In this document: one piece after another, positions 53,792 to 62,934 of the stretch | Position numbering within the stretch: the first letter of the stretch is position 1 | How the letters are laid out: the number at the start of each line of letters is the position of its first letter | NCBI RefSeq assembly: GCF_014696825.1 | Contig: NZ_JACJQU010000003.1 | Span: 248,001 to 312,000, forward strand | From: Anabaena sphaerica FACHB-251 | GTDB lineage: Bacteria; Cyanobacteriota; Cyanobacteriia; Cyanobacteriales; Nostocaceae | Length of the DNA: 64,000 nucleotides | Direction: 5' to 3' | Position numbers and translations under genes: made by a program | Notes under the pieces: model-generated | The model's input: only the letters and a program-made list of their open reading frames with translations | Databases searched by the model: none | What the model was told of the DNA's origin: nothing

Positions 53792-54349
53792 ATGAAAGTA
53801 CAATATTCGACCAAATTAATCCCACATCTCATCAAAAAGAATCATGATCATGGGTTTACGATAATTGAACTCTTGGTAGTAATGATTGTTATTGGAATTT
53901 TATCTGCTATAGCCTTACCATCTTTTGTAAATTGTGCGAATAAATCCAAAACATCAGAAGTAAAGACTTATGTCGGTTCTATGAACCGTGGACAACAAGC
54001 TTATTTTTTGGAATCAGAAGACAGTAAATTTTCTAATTCTGTAAATCAATTAGGTATTGGTATTAGGGAAGAAACCAATTATTATCGTTATTCTACAAAA
54101 GCTTCTACAAATACTGCGTTTAGTTATGGAATTGCCAAAATAGAATATATAGAGAATAATTGGTTTGATAAAAAGCCTGTAAAAAGTGTTGTTGGTGGTG
54201 TGTTTGTTGTTCCTGCTTCCCAACAAGAAGAAATTACCACAGTATCAATTTTATGTATTAACGATAAACCTGGTAATATTATTCCCCCGCAACCTATTTT
54301 AAAAAATGGTGTTCCTACCTGTGCTATGGGAACTATGGAAGTTAAGTAA
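53792..54349 (+). CDS. Type IV pilin-like protein 5, canonical
   Basis: The 185-residue protein has leader 'NHDHG' then 'FTIIELLVVMIVIGILSAIA', the most PilA-like of the array. Globular region 'KTYVGSMNRGQQAYFLESEDSKFSNS' and Cys pair (ILCIN and TCAMG). It is very similar to pilin 3, suggesting recent duplication. Confidence 0.88.
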   Translation: MKVQYSTKLIPHLIKKNHDHGFTIIELLVVMIVIGILSAIALPSFVNCANKSKTSEVKTYVGSMNRGQQAYFLESEDSKFSNSVNQLGIGIREETNYYRYSTKASTNTAFSYGIAKIEYIENNWFDKKPVKSVVGGVFVVPASQQEEITTVSILCINDKPGNIIPPQPILKNGVPTCAMGTMEVK

Positions 54350-54393
54350 AGTTATCTTGTAAAATTATCTTGTAAAATCAAACAACAACAACT

Positions 54394-54888
54394 ATGAAAA
54401 TAAAATATTCAACAAAATTAATTCAATATCTAATTCAAAGCCTAATAGTCATGATTGTTATTAGTGTTTTATCTATGATAGCGTTACAATATACTGTAAG
54501 TCAGGGTCGTACAAGACTAGCAATATCCTTCATGGCAAAATATCATGTTTATGTTATCAACCGTATTCAAGAAGAATATTTTTTAAAGCACAAAAAATTT
54601 GCTAATTCCATAGAAGAATTAAAAAGTGGGATACAATTTGAGAATCCTGATTATGACTATTCAACTACAGCTACAAATGGTGTATCTTATAGTTATGGAA
54701 TTACAAAGAAACAAGATAGTAGAAGTTTTATTGGGGCAGTTTTTAAGATTCCTGCTGCTAATAAATCAGAAATTACAACCATTGCCATTTTATGTAAGAA
54801 CGAACAATCTGGTAATATTATTCCCCCACAATCTATTTTAAAAAAAGGTTTTCCTATATGTCGCGCAGGAACTACAGAAGTTAAGTAA
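54394..54888 (+). CDS. Type IV pilin-like protein 6, prepilin motif deleted
   Basis: The 164-residue protein retains 'MKIKYSTKLIQYLIQ' and the hydrophobic helix 'SLIVMIVISVLSMIALQ', but the Gly and the F-T-x-x-E segment between them are gone. This looks like a small in-frame deletion. Globular domain and Cys pair (ILCKN and ICRAG) are kept. Processing by prepilin peptidase is unlikely; it would be a plain N-terminally anchored membrane protein or a decaying copy. Confidence 0.75.
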   Translation: MKIKYSTKLIQYLIQSLIVMIVISVLSMIALQYTVSQGRTRLAISFMAKYHVYVINRIQEEYFLKHKKFANSIEELKSGIQFENPDYDYSTTATNGVSYSYGITKKQDSRSFIGAVFKIPAANKSEITTIAILCKNEQSGNIIPPQSILKKGFPICRAGTTEVK

Positions 54889-55002
54889 ATTGCTAATAAG
54901 ATACGCCAGATTGCAGATCAATGATGTACAAAATCTAAATTGAAAATTATACACAAATCCAGTTTTACTCCTGACTCCTGAATTCTACTGTAAATTAATG
55001 AT

Positions 55003-55533
55003 ATGTTGAAAACTAACAAACCGATATTGAATTTAAAATTAATCCCTCGCTTATTGCTATGGTTAGGAATTACAAATGGTATCTTGATGGCTGTTGTTAT
55101 CTACAATCCTCATCTACTTAAACCGTTGATTCAAGCTGGTATTCCCTTAACAAACTTGTGTGGGATACCCGTTTTAGGTGATGCAGTTCGGGCTGCTAAT
55201 ACACCACAAATTACTGTCCAAGAACTGAGGCAATTAATAGATAATAAAGACCCTAAGTTGCTATTGATTGATGTTCGTAGTCTTGAAGAATATGAATATA
55301 CCCACATACCAGGAGCAATATTTGTACCGCTAACAGAGATTGAACAGGGTAGGGGAATTAATAAAATTCAAGCACTGATAACAGGAAATAGATTAATTAC
55401 TTATTGTGCTGTTGGTAAAAGGTCTAACAAAGCTCTAGAATTGTTAAAAAAGGCAGGAATTGAAGGTACAAATGTTAAGGGTGGGATTCATGAATGGAGA
55501 GAAAAAATTGATCCGTCAATGCCAGAAATATAA
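55003..55533 (+). CDS. Membrane-anchored rhodanese-domain protein
   Basis: The 176-residue protein has an N-terminal membrane helix (about 16-35). The rhodanese domain (about 70-165) reads 'LLIDVRSLEEYEYTHIPGAIFVPL' and has the active-site loop 'ITYCAVGKRSNKAL' with catalytic Cys. It transfers sulfane sulfur or acts as a redox sensor, probably facing the periplasm or lumen. It lies 115 bases after the pilin array. Confidence 0.88.
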   Translation: MLKTNKPILNLKLIPRLLLWLGITNGILMAVVIYNPHLLKPLIQAGIPLTNLCGIPVLGDAVRAANTPQITVQELRQLIDNKDPKLLLIDVRSLEEYEYTHIPGAIFVPLTEIEQGRGINKIQALITGNRLITYCAVGKRSNKALELLKKAGIEGTNVKGGIHEWREKIDPSMPEI

Positions 55534-55547
55534 GGTTAAATATAAAA

Positions 55548-56303
55548 ATGGAATATAAATCACTTGTTATTTTTTTCAGCATAGCTTTATTTGGGATATT
55601 AGAAACTGTTTTCCCATTTTTTCAATATCGACAAAGTGGGCTAAAAATATTTTCTACTAATTTGATTTTAGGTTTAATCAATGCTTTAGCGGTGAATTTG
55701 ACTATAGCATGGTTTTTAAAATGGGTTTGGCAACAGAAGCTATGGCTAGGATTTTTTCATGACATAAATTTACCCTGGGTAAGCTTGATTTTATCTTTTC
55801 TCTTACTTGATTTATATATGTATGCTTGGCATCGATTTTTACATAATTGGCAGTTAGGCTGGCGCTTCCATTTGGTGCATCACACAGACTGTTGGATAAA
55901 TATATCAACAGCATACCGCTTTCATACAATTGAAGTTATTGTATCTAATTTTCCAAAATTTCTTTTAATTTACATTTTTGGGATTCAAACCAGTTATTTA
56001 TTAATTTATGAATCTCTATTTGCAATATCATTAGTATTTCATCATAGTAATTTGGCGTTGCCTTTAAAATGGGATAAATTTCTCAGCTATGTGATTGTCA
56101 CACCAAATTACCATCGCGCCCATCATTCGCAACTTATCCAAGCTACTAATAGTAATTATTCCAGTCTTTTGACTATATGGGATATGCTTTTCCAAACTCG
56201 TTATTATCCGCGATTTCCAGGAGCTATACAACTGGGATTACCACAAGAAAATAGAGATTTTAATTTTATTAATTTATGGAAATTGCCATTTGTCAAGAGA
56301 TAG
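55548..56303 (+). CDS. Fatty-acid hydroxylase/sterol-desaturase superfamily protein
   Basis: The 251-residue protein has four to five membrane helices and the di-iron histidine boxes 'WHRFLHNWQLGWRFHLVHHTD', 'FHHSNLALP' and 'NYHRAHHSQ'. The superfamily hydroxylates or desaturates lipids and carotenoids. It starts 14 bases after the rhodanese stop, so the two are probably co-transcribed. Substrate unknown. Confidence 0.9.
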   Translation: MEYKSLVIFFSIALFGILETVFPFFQYRQSGLKIFSTNLILGLINALAVNLTIAWFLKWVWQQKLWLGFFHDINLPWVSLILSFLLLDLYMYAWHRFLHNWQLGWRFHLVHHTDCWINISTAYRFHTIEVIVSNFPKFLLIYIFGIQTSYLLIYESLFAISLVFHHSNLALPLKWDKFLSYVIVTPNYHRAHHSQLIQATNSNYSSLLTIWDMLFQTRYYPRFPGAIQLGLPQENRDFNFINLWKLPFVKR

Positions 56304-56542
56304 ACCTCCGAATTCTTTAAGAAGTTGGAAACCTGGGTAATTCTGAAAATTGCAAGTATAATTTTAGGAAGATTAAATTTTGTAACTACTTACGTAATTT
56401 CCGTAAATTTTCGGTAGTATATTCTCAAGTGATATGTATTAATCATAATTGGTAATTAGCTCCTCCTCTCAAATTTCGGGTTATCAAGTGGCAGTCTACC
56501 TAAATCGTCAAAAAATTTACATCACAGGTTAAAATTTCAGCA

Positions 56543-58759
56543 ATGGTCAAGGCAATTGGTATTGATTTAGGAACGACTAACTCGGTCGCTGCTTTTAAAT
56601 TGGTAGAAGTAGAAGTAGTGACAGCCAACGATAATACGCCCCCAGAACGGAAACTCACTCGTTCTGTGGTTGCTGAAGACCAAGGTAAATTTTTGGTAGG
56701 AGATCAAGCTTACAACCAGCTACGCCATGACCCAGAAAATGTAATTATTTCCATCAAACGCCTGATGGGTAGGGGTTTTGGTGACTCAGCGGTGCAGAAA
56801 CAAAAATCGGAATTTGGTTATAAAATTGCCCAACCGACTCAGGGAACAAACAACAGTATTGCGGTGTGGGTAGGAGGTCAAGAATACCAACCAGAGGATA
56901 TTTCGGCGGAAATTCTCAAAAAAGTGGTGCAGAATGCCCAGGCGTATTTTCAAGCGATTGGTAAGGCTGGGGAGATAATAGACCAAGCTGTAATTACCAT
57001 TCCTGCCTATTTTAATGATAAACAACGCTACGCCACCCGCACTGCGGCGCTGAAAGCCGGAATTACACCCTTGGAACTGTTGCCAGAACCAACGGCCGCA
57101 GCTATATCCTACGGGTTTTCACCTAATAGCGACGATGTGAAGACGATTTTAGTCTATGACTTTGGCGGTGGCACTTTTGACGCTTCAGTAATTACCGCAG
57201 GTGGAACTTCATTTATTGAACAGGGGAAAGCGGGAGATTTGTGGCTGGGAGGGGATGACATCGACTCACGGCTGATTAAGTTTGTAAAAGAGCAAGTGGC
57301 ACAGCAAGAAAAAATCAGTGATATTGAAGGCTTAATTGCCAAAATGCCCTATTATCAACGGGTGCGCTTTCATGCTGATTTGAAGATTGCGGTAGAAAGG
57401 GCAAAGGTTGAATTAAGTAGTTCTACAGTGGCGCGGATTATTCCTGTTACTCAATTACTAGATGAGTTGGGAATAGCTATTCCCATTGAGGTAGAAATCA
57501 CCCGCGAACAATTTGAAGGGATGATTAATGATTTTGTAGAGCGATCGCTGCAAATTTGCCGCCAAGCTTTAGAATATGCTGAATATCAACCAGAAATGGT
57601 AGATGTGGTCCTGTTGGTGGGCGGTTCTTCCCAAATTCCTCTGGTACAAAGCAAACTTAAACAGGCTTTTGGTGCTAATAAAGTTGTGGTGCATCAGAGG
57701 CCGATGTATGCAGTGGCTGAAGGTGCAGCTATTGTGGCAGCTGGACAAACAGATAAAGTCACAACGGTATCCCGTGATTATTTTATTCAATTAGCTGATG
57801 GCAAATATAAAGTAATTAGCCAGGGTGATATTTTGCCAGTAACGACACCATTTTACACTTTTAAAACAGTGGCTGAAGGACAAAGGCTGATTCATTTTCA
57901 GTTCTTCAGTCCGGATAAAGTTAAAGAACAATTAGATGGTGTCAAAGATGATGAAAGAATTGGGGAAATGTGGTTAGGTTTAGATGAAAAGTATCCAGCG
58001 GGAACGGAAATTCAAGTGAATTTAGAGTTGGATGAACAAAACAACGATTTGCGAATGACAGCAACTTTGAAAAATGACCCTTATGTCAGGGTGAGTTGTA
58101 TTTTTTCTCGTGGTCGTGCGGATGAGAAAATATATCAGGAATTAGAGGCAGCAATAGAAGAAATCAATCATCAAAATTTAACTGCATTTGGTGTGGAAGA
58201 AGCCCTCAAATTAGCAGTACCAGTTGTGCAGTCAGCCAACCAAATTATTAATCCTATCACAGGAGAAGAACGCAGCGATTTACGGGATATTGCTGGAGAA
58301 AACTTGAAAAAATTTCAAATCAATATGTCTTCAGAACGGCTAGAAGCTGAATCTTTAGTAACTGAATGCGATCGCATTCTGAAACTTTGTGATTTTATGC
58401 TTCTCAAGCCACAGCAAGAACGATTGCAAAATCTAAGTGAAGAATTGCAATCTGCGATTGACACTAATAACTTTTCTGGGATGCAGTATCATGCTGAAGA
58501 AGCTAGACGGGAACTGAATAAACTACCTGAAGAAGTACAGGTAATTCAAGCTTGTATTCTGGCAATTCAACAAGCCAGAGTAATAGCACCTACCGCAGCA
58601 AATGCGTTGTCTGATAAACTCTCTCGGCTGTTGATGGCAATAAAACATGGTGATATCAGTGAAGCCGAACGTTTGTTAATTGAACTGCAACCAGAGGTAC
58701 AACATTGGCTCACTCAAAACTTACCCAGTAATAGTATTGTTACAGGACTAACACGATGA
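56543..58759 (+). CDS. Hsp70-family chaperone (divergent, 738 residues)
   Basis: It shows Hsp70 motifs: phosphate-1 'AIGIDLGTTNSVAAF', phosphate-2 'VYDFGGGTFDASVI' and adenosine 'VVLLVGGSSQIPLV'. The C-terminal third is divergent and lacks the EEVD/Asp-rich DnaK tail. Residues about 380-505 read as a modified substrate domain; the rest is long-helical. Its stop overlaps the next start by ATGA. It heads a module with its own zinc-ribbon/LysM protein, large helical-repeat protein, J-like protein and GrpE, so it is likely a specialised Hsp70 rather than housekeeping DnaK. Confidence 0.88.
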   Translation: MVKAIGIDLGTTNSVAAFKLVEVEVVTANDNTPPERKLTRSVVAEDQGKFLVGDQAYNQLRHDPENVIISIKRLMGRGFGDSAVQKQKSEFGYKIAQPTQGTNNSIAVWVGGQEYQPEDISAEILKKVVQNAQAYFQAIGKAGEIIDQAVITIPAYFNDKQRYATRTAALKAGITPLELLPEPTAAAISYGFSPNSDDVKTILVYDFGGGTFDASVITAGGTSFIEQGKAGDLWLGGDDIDSRLIKFVKEQVAQQEKISDIEGLIAKMPYYQRVRFHADLKIAVERAKVELSSSTVARIIPVTQLLDELGIAIPIEVEITREQFEGMINDFVERSLQICRQALEYAEYQPEMVDVVLLVGGSSQIPLVQSKLKQAFGANKVVVHQRPMYAVAEGAAIVAAGQTDKVTTVSRDYFIQLADGKYKVISQGDILPVTTPFYTFKTVAEGQRLIHFQFFSPDKVKEQLDGVKDDERIGEMWLGLDEKYPAGTEIQVNLELDEQNNDLRMTATLKNDPYVRVSCIFSRGRADEKIYQELEAAIEEINHQNLTAFGVEEALKLAVPVVQSANQIINPITGEERSDLRDIAGENLKKFQINMSSERLEAESLVTECDRILKLCDFMLLKPQQERLQNLSEELQSAIDTNNFSGMQYHAEEARRELNKLPEEVQVIQACILAIQQARVIAPTAANALSDKLSRLLMAIKHGDISEAERLLIELQPEVQHWLTQNLPSNSIVTGLTR

Positions 58760-59238
58760 ATATGAAACTTAACTGTCCTGTATGTGGATATAAAGAAATT
58801 GAGGGTAAAACTTGCCCTAATTGTGATACTGACCTTTCTCTGATTCGCACACTCCAAGAGTTAGCCCCGGTAGAAAAAACATCAATCCAAAAAAAAATTA
58901 GTAATTGGAGTTTGTTAGTAGCTTTGTTGATGCTAATTATCGGCATTGGCTTGGGAGCAGTAGGCAGTTTTATCCTCATCAAAGGTCAATATAATGCAGC
59001 TATTTATGCTCCTAATTCAACAATAGTTAATAGCACTGAAACAAATACCCAAGAGGCAAATATATATATTGTTCAACCGGGAGATAACTTGGGTTTAATT
59101 GCTGAAAAAATTTGCGGAAAGGCCAGTGCTTGGAGAAGCATAGCACAAGCTAATCCCCGCCTAGCAAATCGGCGAAACTACTTTATCGATGTGGGAGAAA
59201 AGTTAAAGGTTCCCAAGTGTCAGGAGAAGAATTTATGA
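58756..59238 (+). CDS. Zinc-ribbon, membrane-helix and LysM-domain protein
   Basis: The 160-residue protein has an N-terminal zinc ribbon (CPVCGYKEIEGKTCPNC, two CxxC), a single membrane helix (about 50-72, LLVALLMLIIGIGLGAVGSF), and a C-terminal LysM domain (about 103-155, 'YIVQPGDNLGLIAEKICG...ANPRLA'). Orientation would place the ribbon in the cytoplasm and LysM in the periplasm, binding peptidoglycan or glycan. It shares 4-base overlaps with both neighbours, evidence of one translational unit with the Hsp70. Confidence 0.85.
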   Translation: MNMKLNCPVCGYKEIEGKTCPNCDTDLSLIRTLQELAPVEKTSIQKKISNWSLLVALLMLIIGIGLGAVGSFILIKGQYNAAIYAPNSTIVNSTETNTQEANIYIVQPGDNLGLIAEKICGKASAWRSIAQANPRLANRRNYFIDVGEKLKVPKCQEKNL

Positions 59239-61661
59239 GTATCCTTGATAGCCTAAAGGAAGCAAGTCAGAAAGCCGCACAACAAGCCCAAAAAAAGCAA
59301 CTACGAGAAGCTGTCACCACTGCGGAAACGGCATTGAATCTTTGGGCAAAAAAAACCAGTCTTTGGGAACGTTTACTTGGTAAATTATTAATTGGTAATC
59401 TGGTAGACACGCTGGAACAACAACTAGTAGAATGGCGTAAAAAAGTTGCCCAAGCAGATAAACTTGCTGCTCAAGCCCAAGTAATTCTAAAAGATGATCC
59501 TGGTGATCCTTTAGAAACTCGATTTCTCACCAGTGCGATCGCTCTTTATCGTCTCCATACCCAAATCATCTCTGATGAGTCAATATCACAAGTAATTGAA
59601 GAATGCAAACAGGTCTTAAAACAGCGACAACAATTTCAATTATTATTAACACAGGCAAAATCCCAAGCCGAGAATCTTTTTTTTAAAAATGCGATCGCTA
59701 TTTACAAATATGCGGAAACATTATACCCTACTGGAACTATAAAACAAGCTATTTCCGATGCTCAAACCCAAGTTTTCCAGGAAGAAATTTATAACTCTGC
59801 CCTCCAAAAAGCACAGCAAGCTGAATCTAAAGGTAAGTTACGGGTAGCGATCGCTCTCTTAGATTCTGCTTTGAGTAATTTTCCTCGCACTGACGGATTT
59901 GATTTACTCCAAAAACTCAAATCAAAAGTTAAAGCCCAAGAATTATTTTTTCAAGGTTTAGCAGCCGAAAAAGCTGGTGATTTCCCAGTAGCTCAATCTT
60001 TATATGAAAGTGCAAAATCCCTGTTACAAAATCCTACAGATTGCCAAATTCGCTTAGGTTTGGTAGCTATTAAAATGCAAGATTGGGCAAATGCACTATC
60101 TCATTTACAGAATTTATCAGGAGAACAAGCAGCTTATCTCCGGGGGTTTGCATTAGCTCAACAAGGAAATTTACAGTCAGCATATCGGGAATGGCAAGTA
60201 GTATCTGCCTTAGCTATCACTGAACAGCGAGAAATTCTTAAACGTATTTCTCAACATCAACGTTTACTATCTTTGCAAAATATTGAACAATTAGTGAATG
60301 CAAAAAATTTAGAACAAGCTCAAACAGCAAGTAGAAAATTTATTCAAAAATTTGGTGCTAATGCTTTGGTAGAAGGCAATCTGACGGAATATATTGAACC
60401 CAGTATAGAAGCCGCAGTTTGGGAAAATTCAGACTGGACAAATATTGCCAATCACACTAAAAATAGCTGGATTCTTAATCCTAACATGACCACATTACAT
60501 AATTGGACAATAGCAACATATTATCATACTCAAAGTAATCCTGAGCAACTGTTTGATTTAATTATTGCTTTATCTACATCCTTAGCAAATTTAACCGCAG
60601 ATTCTAGCCTGAAAGATGTTCCTTGGCTGGTAAATAAAGCTGTCGATTTTAATTCTGTATCTTTAGAATTAAAACGGCGTTTAGAAGCAGCAATTGAGAA
60701 TATAAAAAATATCAATCTTGAAGATTATTTAAATTTGCGCGATCTCTATCGATGGGAATTAGTCTCTCTCAGGTTTATGGGAGAACCAGCCAACTCAGGA
60801 ATGCAAATCAATGATGTATTTATCACTCCTGGTTGTTATCGTCAATTTCTTTCACAATGGCAAAATAATCTAGGAGATAAAATACATTCTAGTCAAAAAA
60901 TCCTCAGTTCCCTTTATACTTCTTGGGGATTAGCTGTAGCCGCTTGTTTAGAAGGAGATAGCCCCAGAGCGATTCAAATAAAACCCGTAACCAACCCAAC
61001 TCTTGAAATTGAAAAATTTGCTCAGAATTTTGTCGCTTATCATGAAGGTTGTTATCAGCTACAACAACAAGAATGGCGCAAAGCAATTATTACCTTGCAG
61101 TCAGCAAAGGCAGAAATTAAATATAATCAGAATTGGCAACAAGAAATTGACAGACTTTGTGGTTTGCAGCGTCAAGCCATATCAGAATTTAAAGAAAATT
61201 TAGAATTTGCTGAGTTTTGGTATGATATTGTAGATAGTAAATCGGCTAGAAGTTATTTTGCTGAGTACAAATCAGAAGACATCAGACAACAACTTCTTGA
61301 TGAGCAAATTTCCTTAATCCAAGCTTTAGGAAAACTCCAAGAACTTAAAAATATTGATAGTAGTAATCCTATTGTCATTGATATGATAGAAAACGTTGAG
61401 CTTTCCCAGGAACTAAAAGAGATTAATCGGCTGTTCCAAACTCAAAAGTATGAGGAAATGCTTAGTAAAGCTAAACTTTCTACGCGTGATAGAATTCGCT
61501 ATATTGTAGCTGATTTTTTTCTAGATATGTTAGTTAAGGGTATTAAAGAAGAGCGTTTGCATGACCCACAATTAATGTTACAACTAGGACGTTGGGCTTA
61601 TGAAATCTGCCCTCATGAACCGGCATTTCAAGAAATTTACCGGAGTCTAAAATTATGTTGA
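59235..61661 (+). CDS. Large helical-repeat (TPR-like) protein of the Hsp70 module
   Basis: The protein has 808 residues from ATG 59235, which overlaps the previous stop (the frame is open from GTG 59217). It is almost wholly alpha-helical, with repeated 'A.....A...Y..A' patterns such as 'NAIAIYKYAETLYP' and 'AAEKAGDFPVAQSLYESAKSLL' across about residues 150-350. No catalytic motif is seen, nor a signal peptide. It is probably a scaffold or client adaptor for the Hsp70. No named family recognised. Confidence 0.68.
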   Translation: MSILDSLKEASQKAAQQAQKKQLREAVTTAETALNLWAKKTSLWERLLGKLLIGNLVDTLEQQLVEWRKKVAQADKLAAQAQVILKDDPGDPLETRFLTSAIALYRLHTQIISDESISQVIEECKQVLKQRQQFQLLLTQAKSQAENLFFKNAIAIYKYAETLYPTGTIKQAISDAQTQVFQEEIYNSALQKAQQAESKGKLRVAIALLDSALSNFPRTDGFDLLQKLKSKVKAQELFFQGLAAEKAGDFPVAQSLYESAKSLLQNPTDCQIRLGLVAIKMQDWANALSHLQNLSGEQAAYLRGFALAQQGNLQSAYREWQVVSALAITEQREILKRISQHQRLLSLQNIEQLVNAKNLEQAQTASRKFIQKFGANALVEGNLTEYIEPSIEAAVWENSDWTNIANHTKNSWILNPNMTTLHNWTIATYYHTQSNPEQLFDLIIALSTSLANLTADSSLKDVPWLVNKAVDFNSVSLELKRRLEAAIENIKNINLEDYLNLRDLYRWELVSLRFMGEPANSGMQINDVFITPGCYRQFLSQWQNNLGDKIHSSQKILSSLYTSWGLAVAACLEGDSPRAIQIKPVTNPTLEIEKFAQNFVAYHEGCYQLQQQEWRKAIITLQSAKAEIKYNQNWQQEIDRLCGLQRQAISEFKENLEFAEFWYDIVDSKSARSYFAEYKSEDIRQQLLDEQISLIQALGKLQELKNIDSSNPIVIDMIENVELSQELKEINRLFQTQKYEEMLSKAKLSTRDRIRYIVADFFLDMLVKGIKEERLHDPQLMLQLGRWAYEICPHEPAFQEIYRSLKLC

Positions 61662-61690
61662 TATGGCAAACATTTTAACTTTTGGCTCAT

Positions 61691-61807
61691 TATAGCGTTT
61701 CCCAGTCTAATGAAGTACACGCCAATTTGTTCCCTGTTCCCTGTTCCCTGTTCCCTGTTGCCTAAAACTAAACAACTTTGTACCTCACGAGCATGGTAAC
61801 TGCTATA
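61691..61807. mobile_element. MITE-like element, TIR TATAGCGTTTCC (copy 2) inside the Hsp70 operon
   Basis: The 117-bp element has imperfect ends of about 28 bases (TATAGCGTTTCCCAGTCTAA; inverse of the right end TATAGCAGTTACCATGCTCG). TGTTCCC heptamers sit in the middle (about 61728-61758). It fills the spacer between the large helical protein and the J-like gene. Confidence 0.72.
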
Positions 61808-61817
61808 TCTTTATATT

Positions 61818-62432
61818 ATGGAAAAGAACCCTTACGATATTTTAGGTATATCTCAAGCGGCATCGAAAGCAGAGATTACCAAAGCTGTGGCTGTAGCTAT
61901 GAAGTGCAAACAATACCCAGTAGATGTTATTGCTAAAGCGCAGAAAAGCTTAATGAAGTCAGATGAAAGGATTATTGCTGACTATTTGCGTCCGATATTG
62001 CCAACTATTAAGCAATTCAAGTATAGTGATTTATCAGCTTTGAGTGAACTAGCACCTACCCTAAGTTTATTATCAGAATTTGACGGCTTAGATGATGCGA
62101 TGGCACAAGCTACCCAACAAGCAACGTTAGAACGAGTACCTTTACCCATCCCTTTATCACAATTATTTACCGAAGGGGTAACGGCTTGTAAAGAGGGACG
62201 TTATCCCAAAGCAATAAAATACCTAGAAGACTACTGCCACAGCTGTAAAGAACGCAATAGCCAAAATTATCTAAAAGCTACAATCTGTTTGATTAAAGCT
62301 TATCAAATGGGTGGACAATTACACAGAGCCATAGCCCTTTGTCAGTCCTTGATTAATCACAATCATCCCCAAGTCAACACTTGGGCTAAGAAAATCTTAG
62401 CAATATTATCTAAAGAGAATTCCCGTGTCTGA
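61818..62432 (+). CDS. Degenerate J-like protein with TPR region
   Basis: The 204-residue protein has 'NPYDILGISQAASKAEITKAVAVAMKCKQYP', which matches J-domain helices I and II, but the HPD motif is missing (VDV follows). The C-terminal half has TPR-like helices ('GVTACKEGRYPKAIKYLEDYC', 'LHRAIALCQSLINHN'). Loss of HPD suggests it does not stimulate ATPase in the usual way but docks on the Hsp70. The next gene, GrpE, overlaps its end. Confidence 0.78.
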   Translation: MEKNPYDILGISQAASKAEITKAVAVAMKCKQYPVDVIAKAQKSLMKSDERIIADYLRPILPTIKQFKYSDLSALSELAPTLSLLSEFDGLDDAMAQATQQATLERVPLPIPLSQLFTEGVTACKEGRYPKAIKYLEDYCHSCKERNSQNYLKATICLIKAYQMGGQLHRAIALCQSLINHNHPQVNTWAKKILAILSKENSRV

Positions 62433-62934
62433 CTTACCCCAAAACTATTTTATCAACCAAGAGTTACGCGATTTACTCATCCAAAAACTTGGTATTCTCG
62501 AAAAAGAAAATGTTGTCTTACAGCAATCTTTAAGAGAACAGGAAATTCAAAGCACAGCACAAACCGAAGATTTATTTTTAGAACTTTTGGAAGTAACTGA
62601 TGCGCTAGAAGCCTTACTAGACTATCTGAAAAACAACCCTAACCCCAGCCCAGAATTTATAGAACGCTTACCTCGTTCTGTAGCCGCAGTGAATCGTAAA
62701 TTTCTCAGCGTATTAGGAAAACGTCAAGTTATACCTATAGAATTGGTAAGTACAGAACCAGATTTTAACTTGTGTCGTGTAATTGATCGGGAAGAAAGAA
62801 CTGATGTACCAGACCAAACAATTACTAAAGTAGTCCGTCGTGGTTTTCGGTGGGGGGAGAAAATTCTGCGTCCCACAGAAGTAATTACCGCTAAAGCAAA
62901 ATCAACTTTAGATGGTAATATTGACGAAACGTAA
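62425..62934 (+). CDS. grpE: GrpE-family nucleotide exchange factor
   Basis: The 169-residue protein starts at GTG 62425, overlapping the J-like gene by 8 bases. An N-terminal coiled helix (1-75) is followed by the GrpE beta-domain: 'VVRRGFRWGEKILRPTEVITAKA', matching the RPGY..G...LRPA.V pattern. Cyanobacteria have a separate housekeeping grpE by dnaK; this is a second, module-linked copy. Confidence 0.88.
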   Translation: MSDLPQNYFINQELRDLLIQKLGILEKENVVLQQSLREQEIQSTAQTEDLFLELLEVTDALEALLDYLKNNPNPSPEFIERLPRSVAAVNRKFLSVLGKRQVIPIELVSTEPDFNLCRVIDREERTDVPDQTITKVVRRGFRWGEKILRPTEVITAKAKSTLDGNIDET

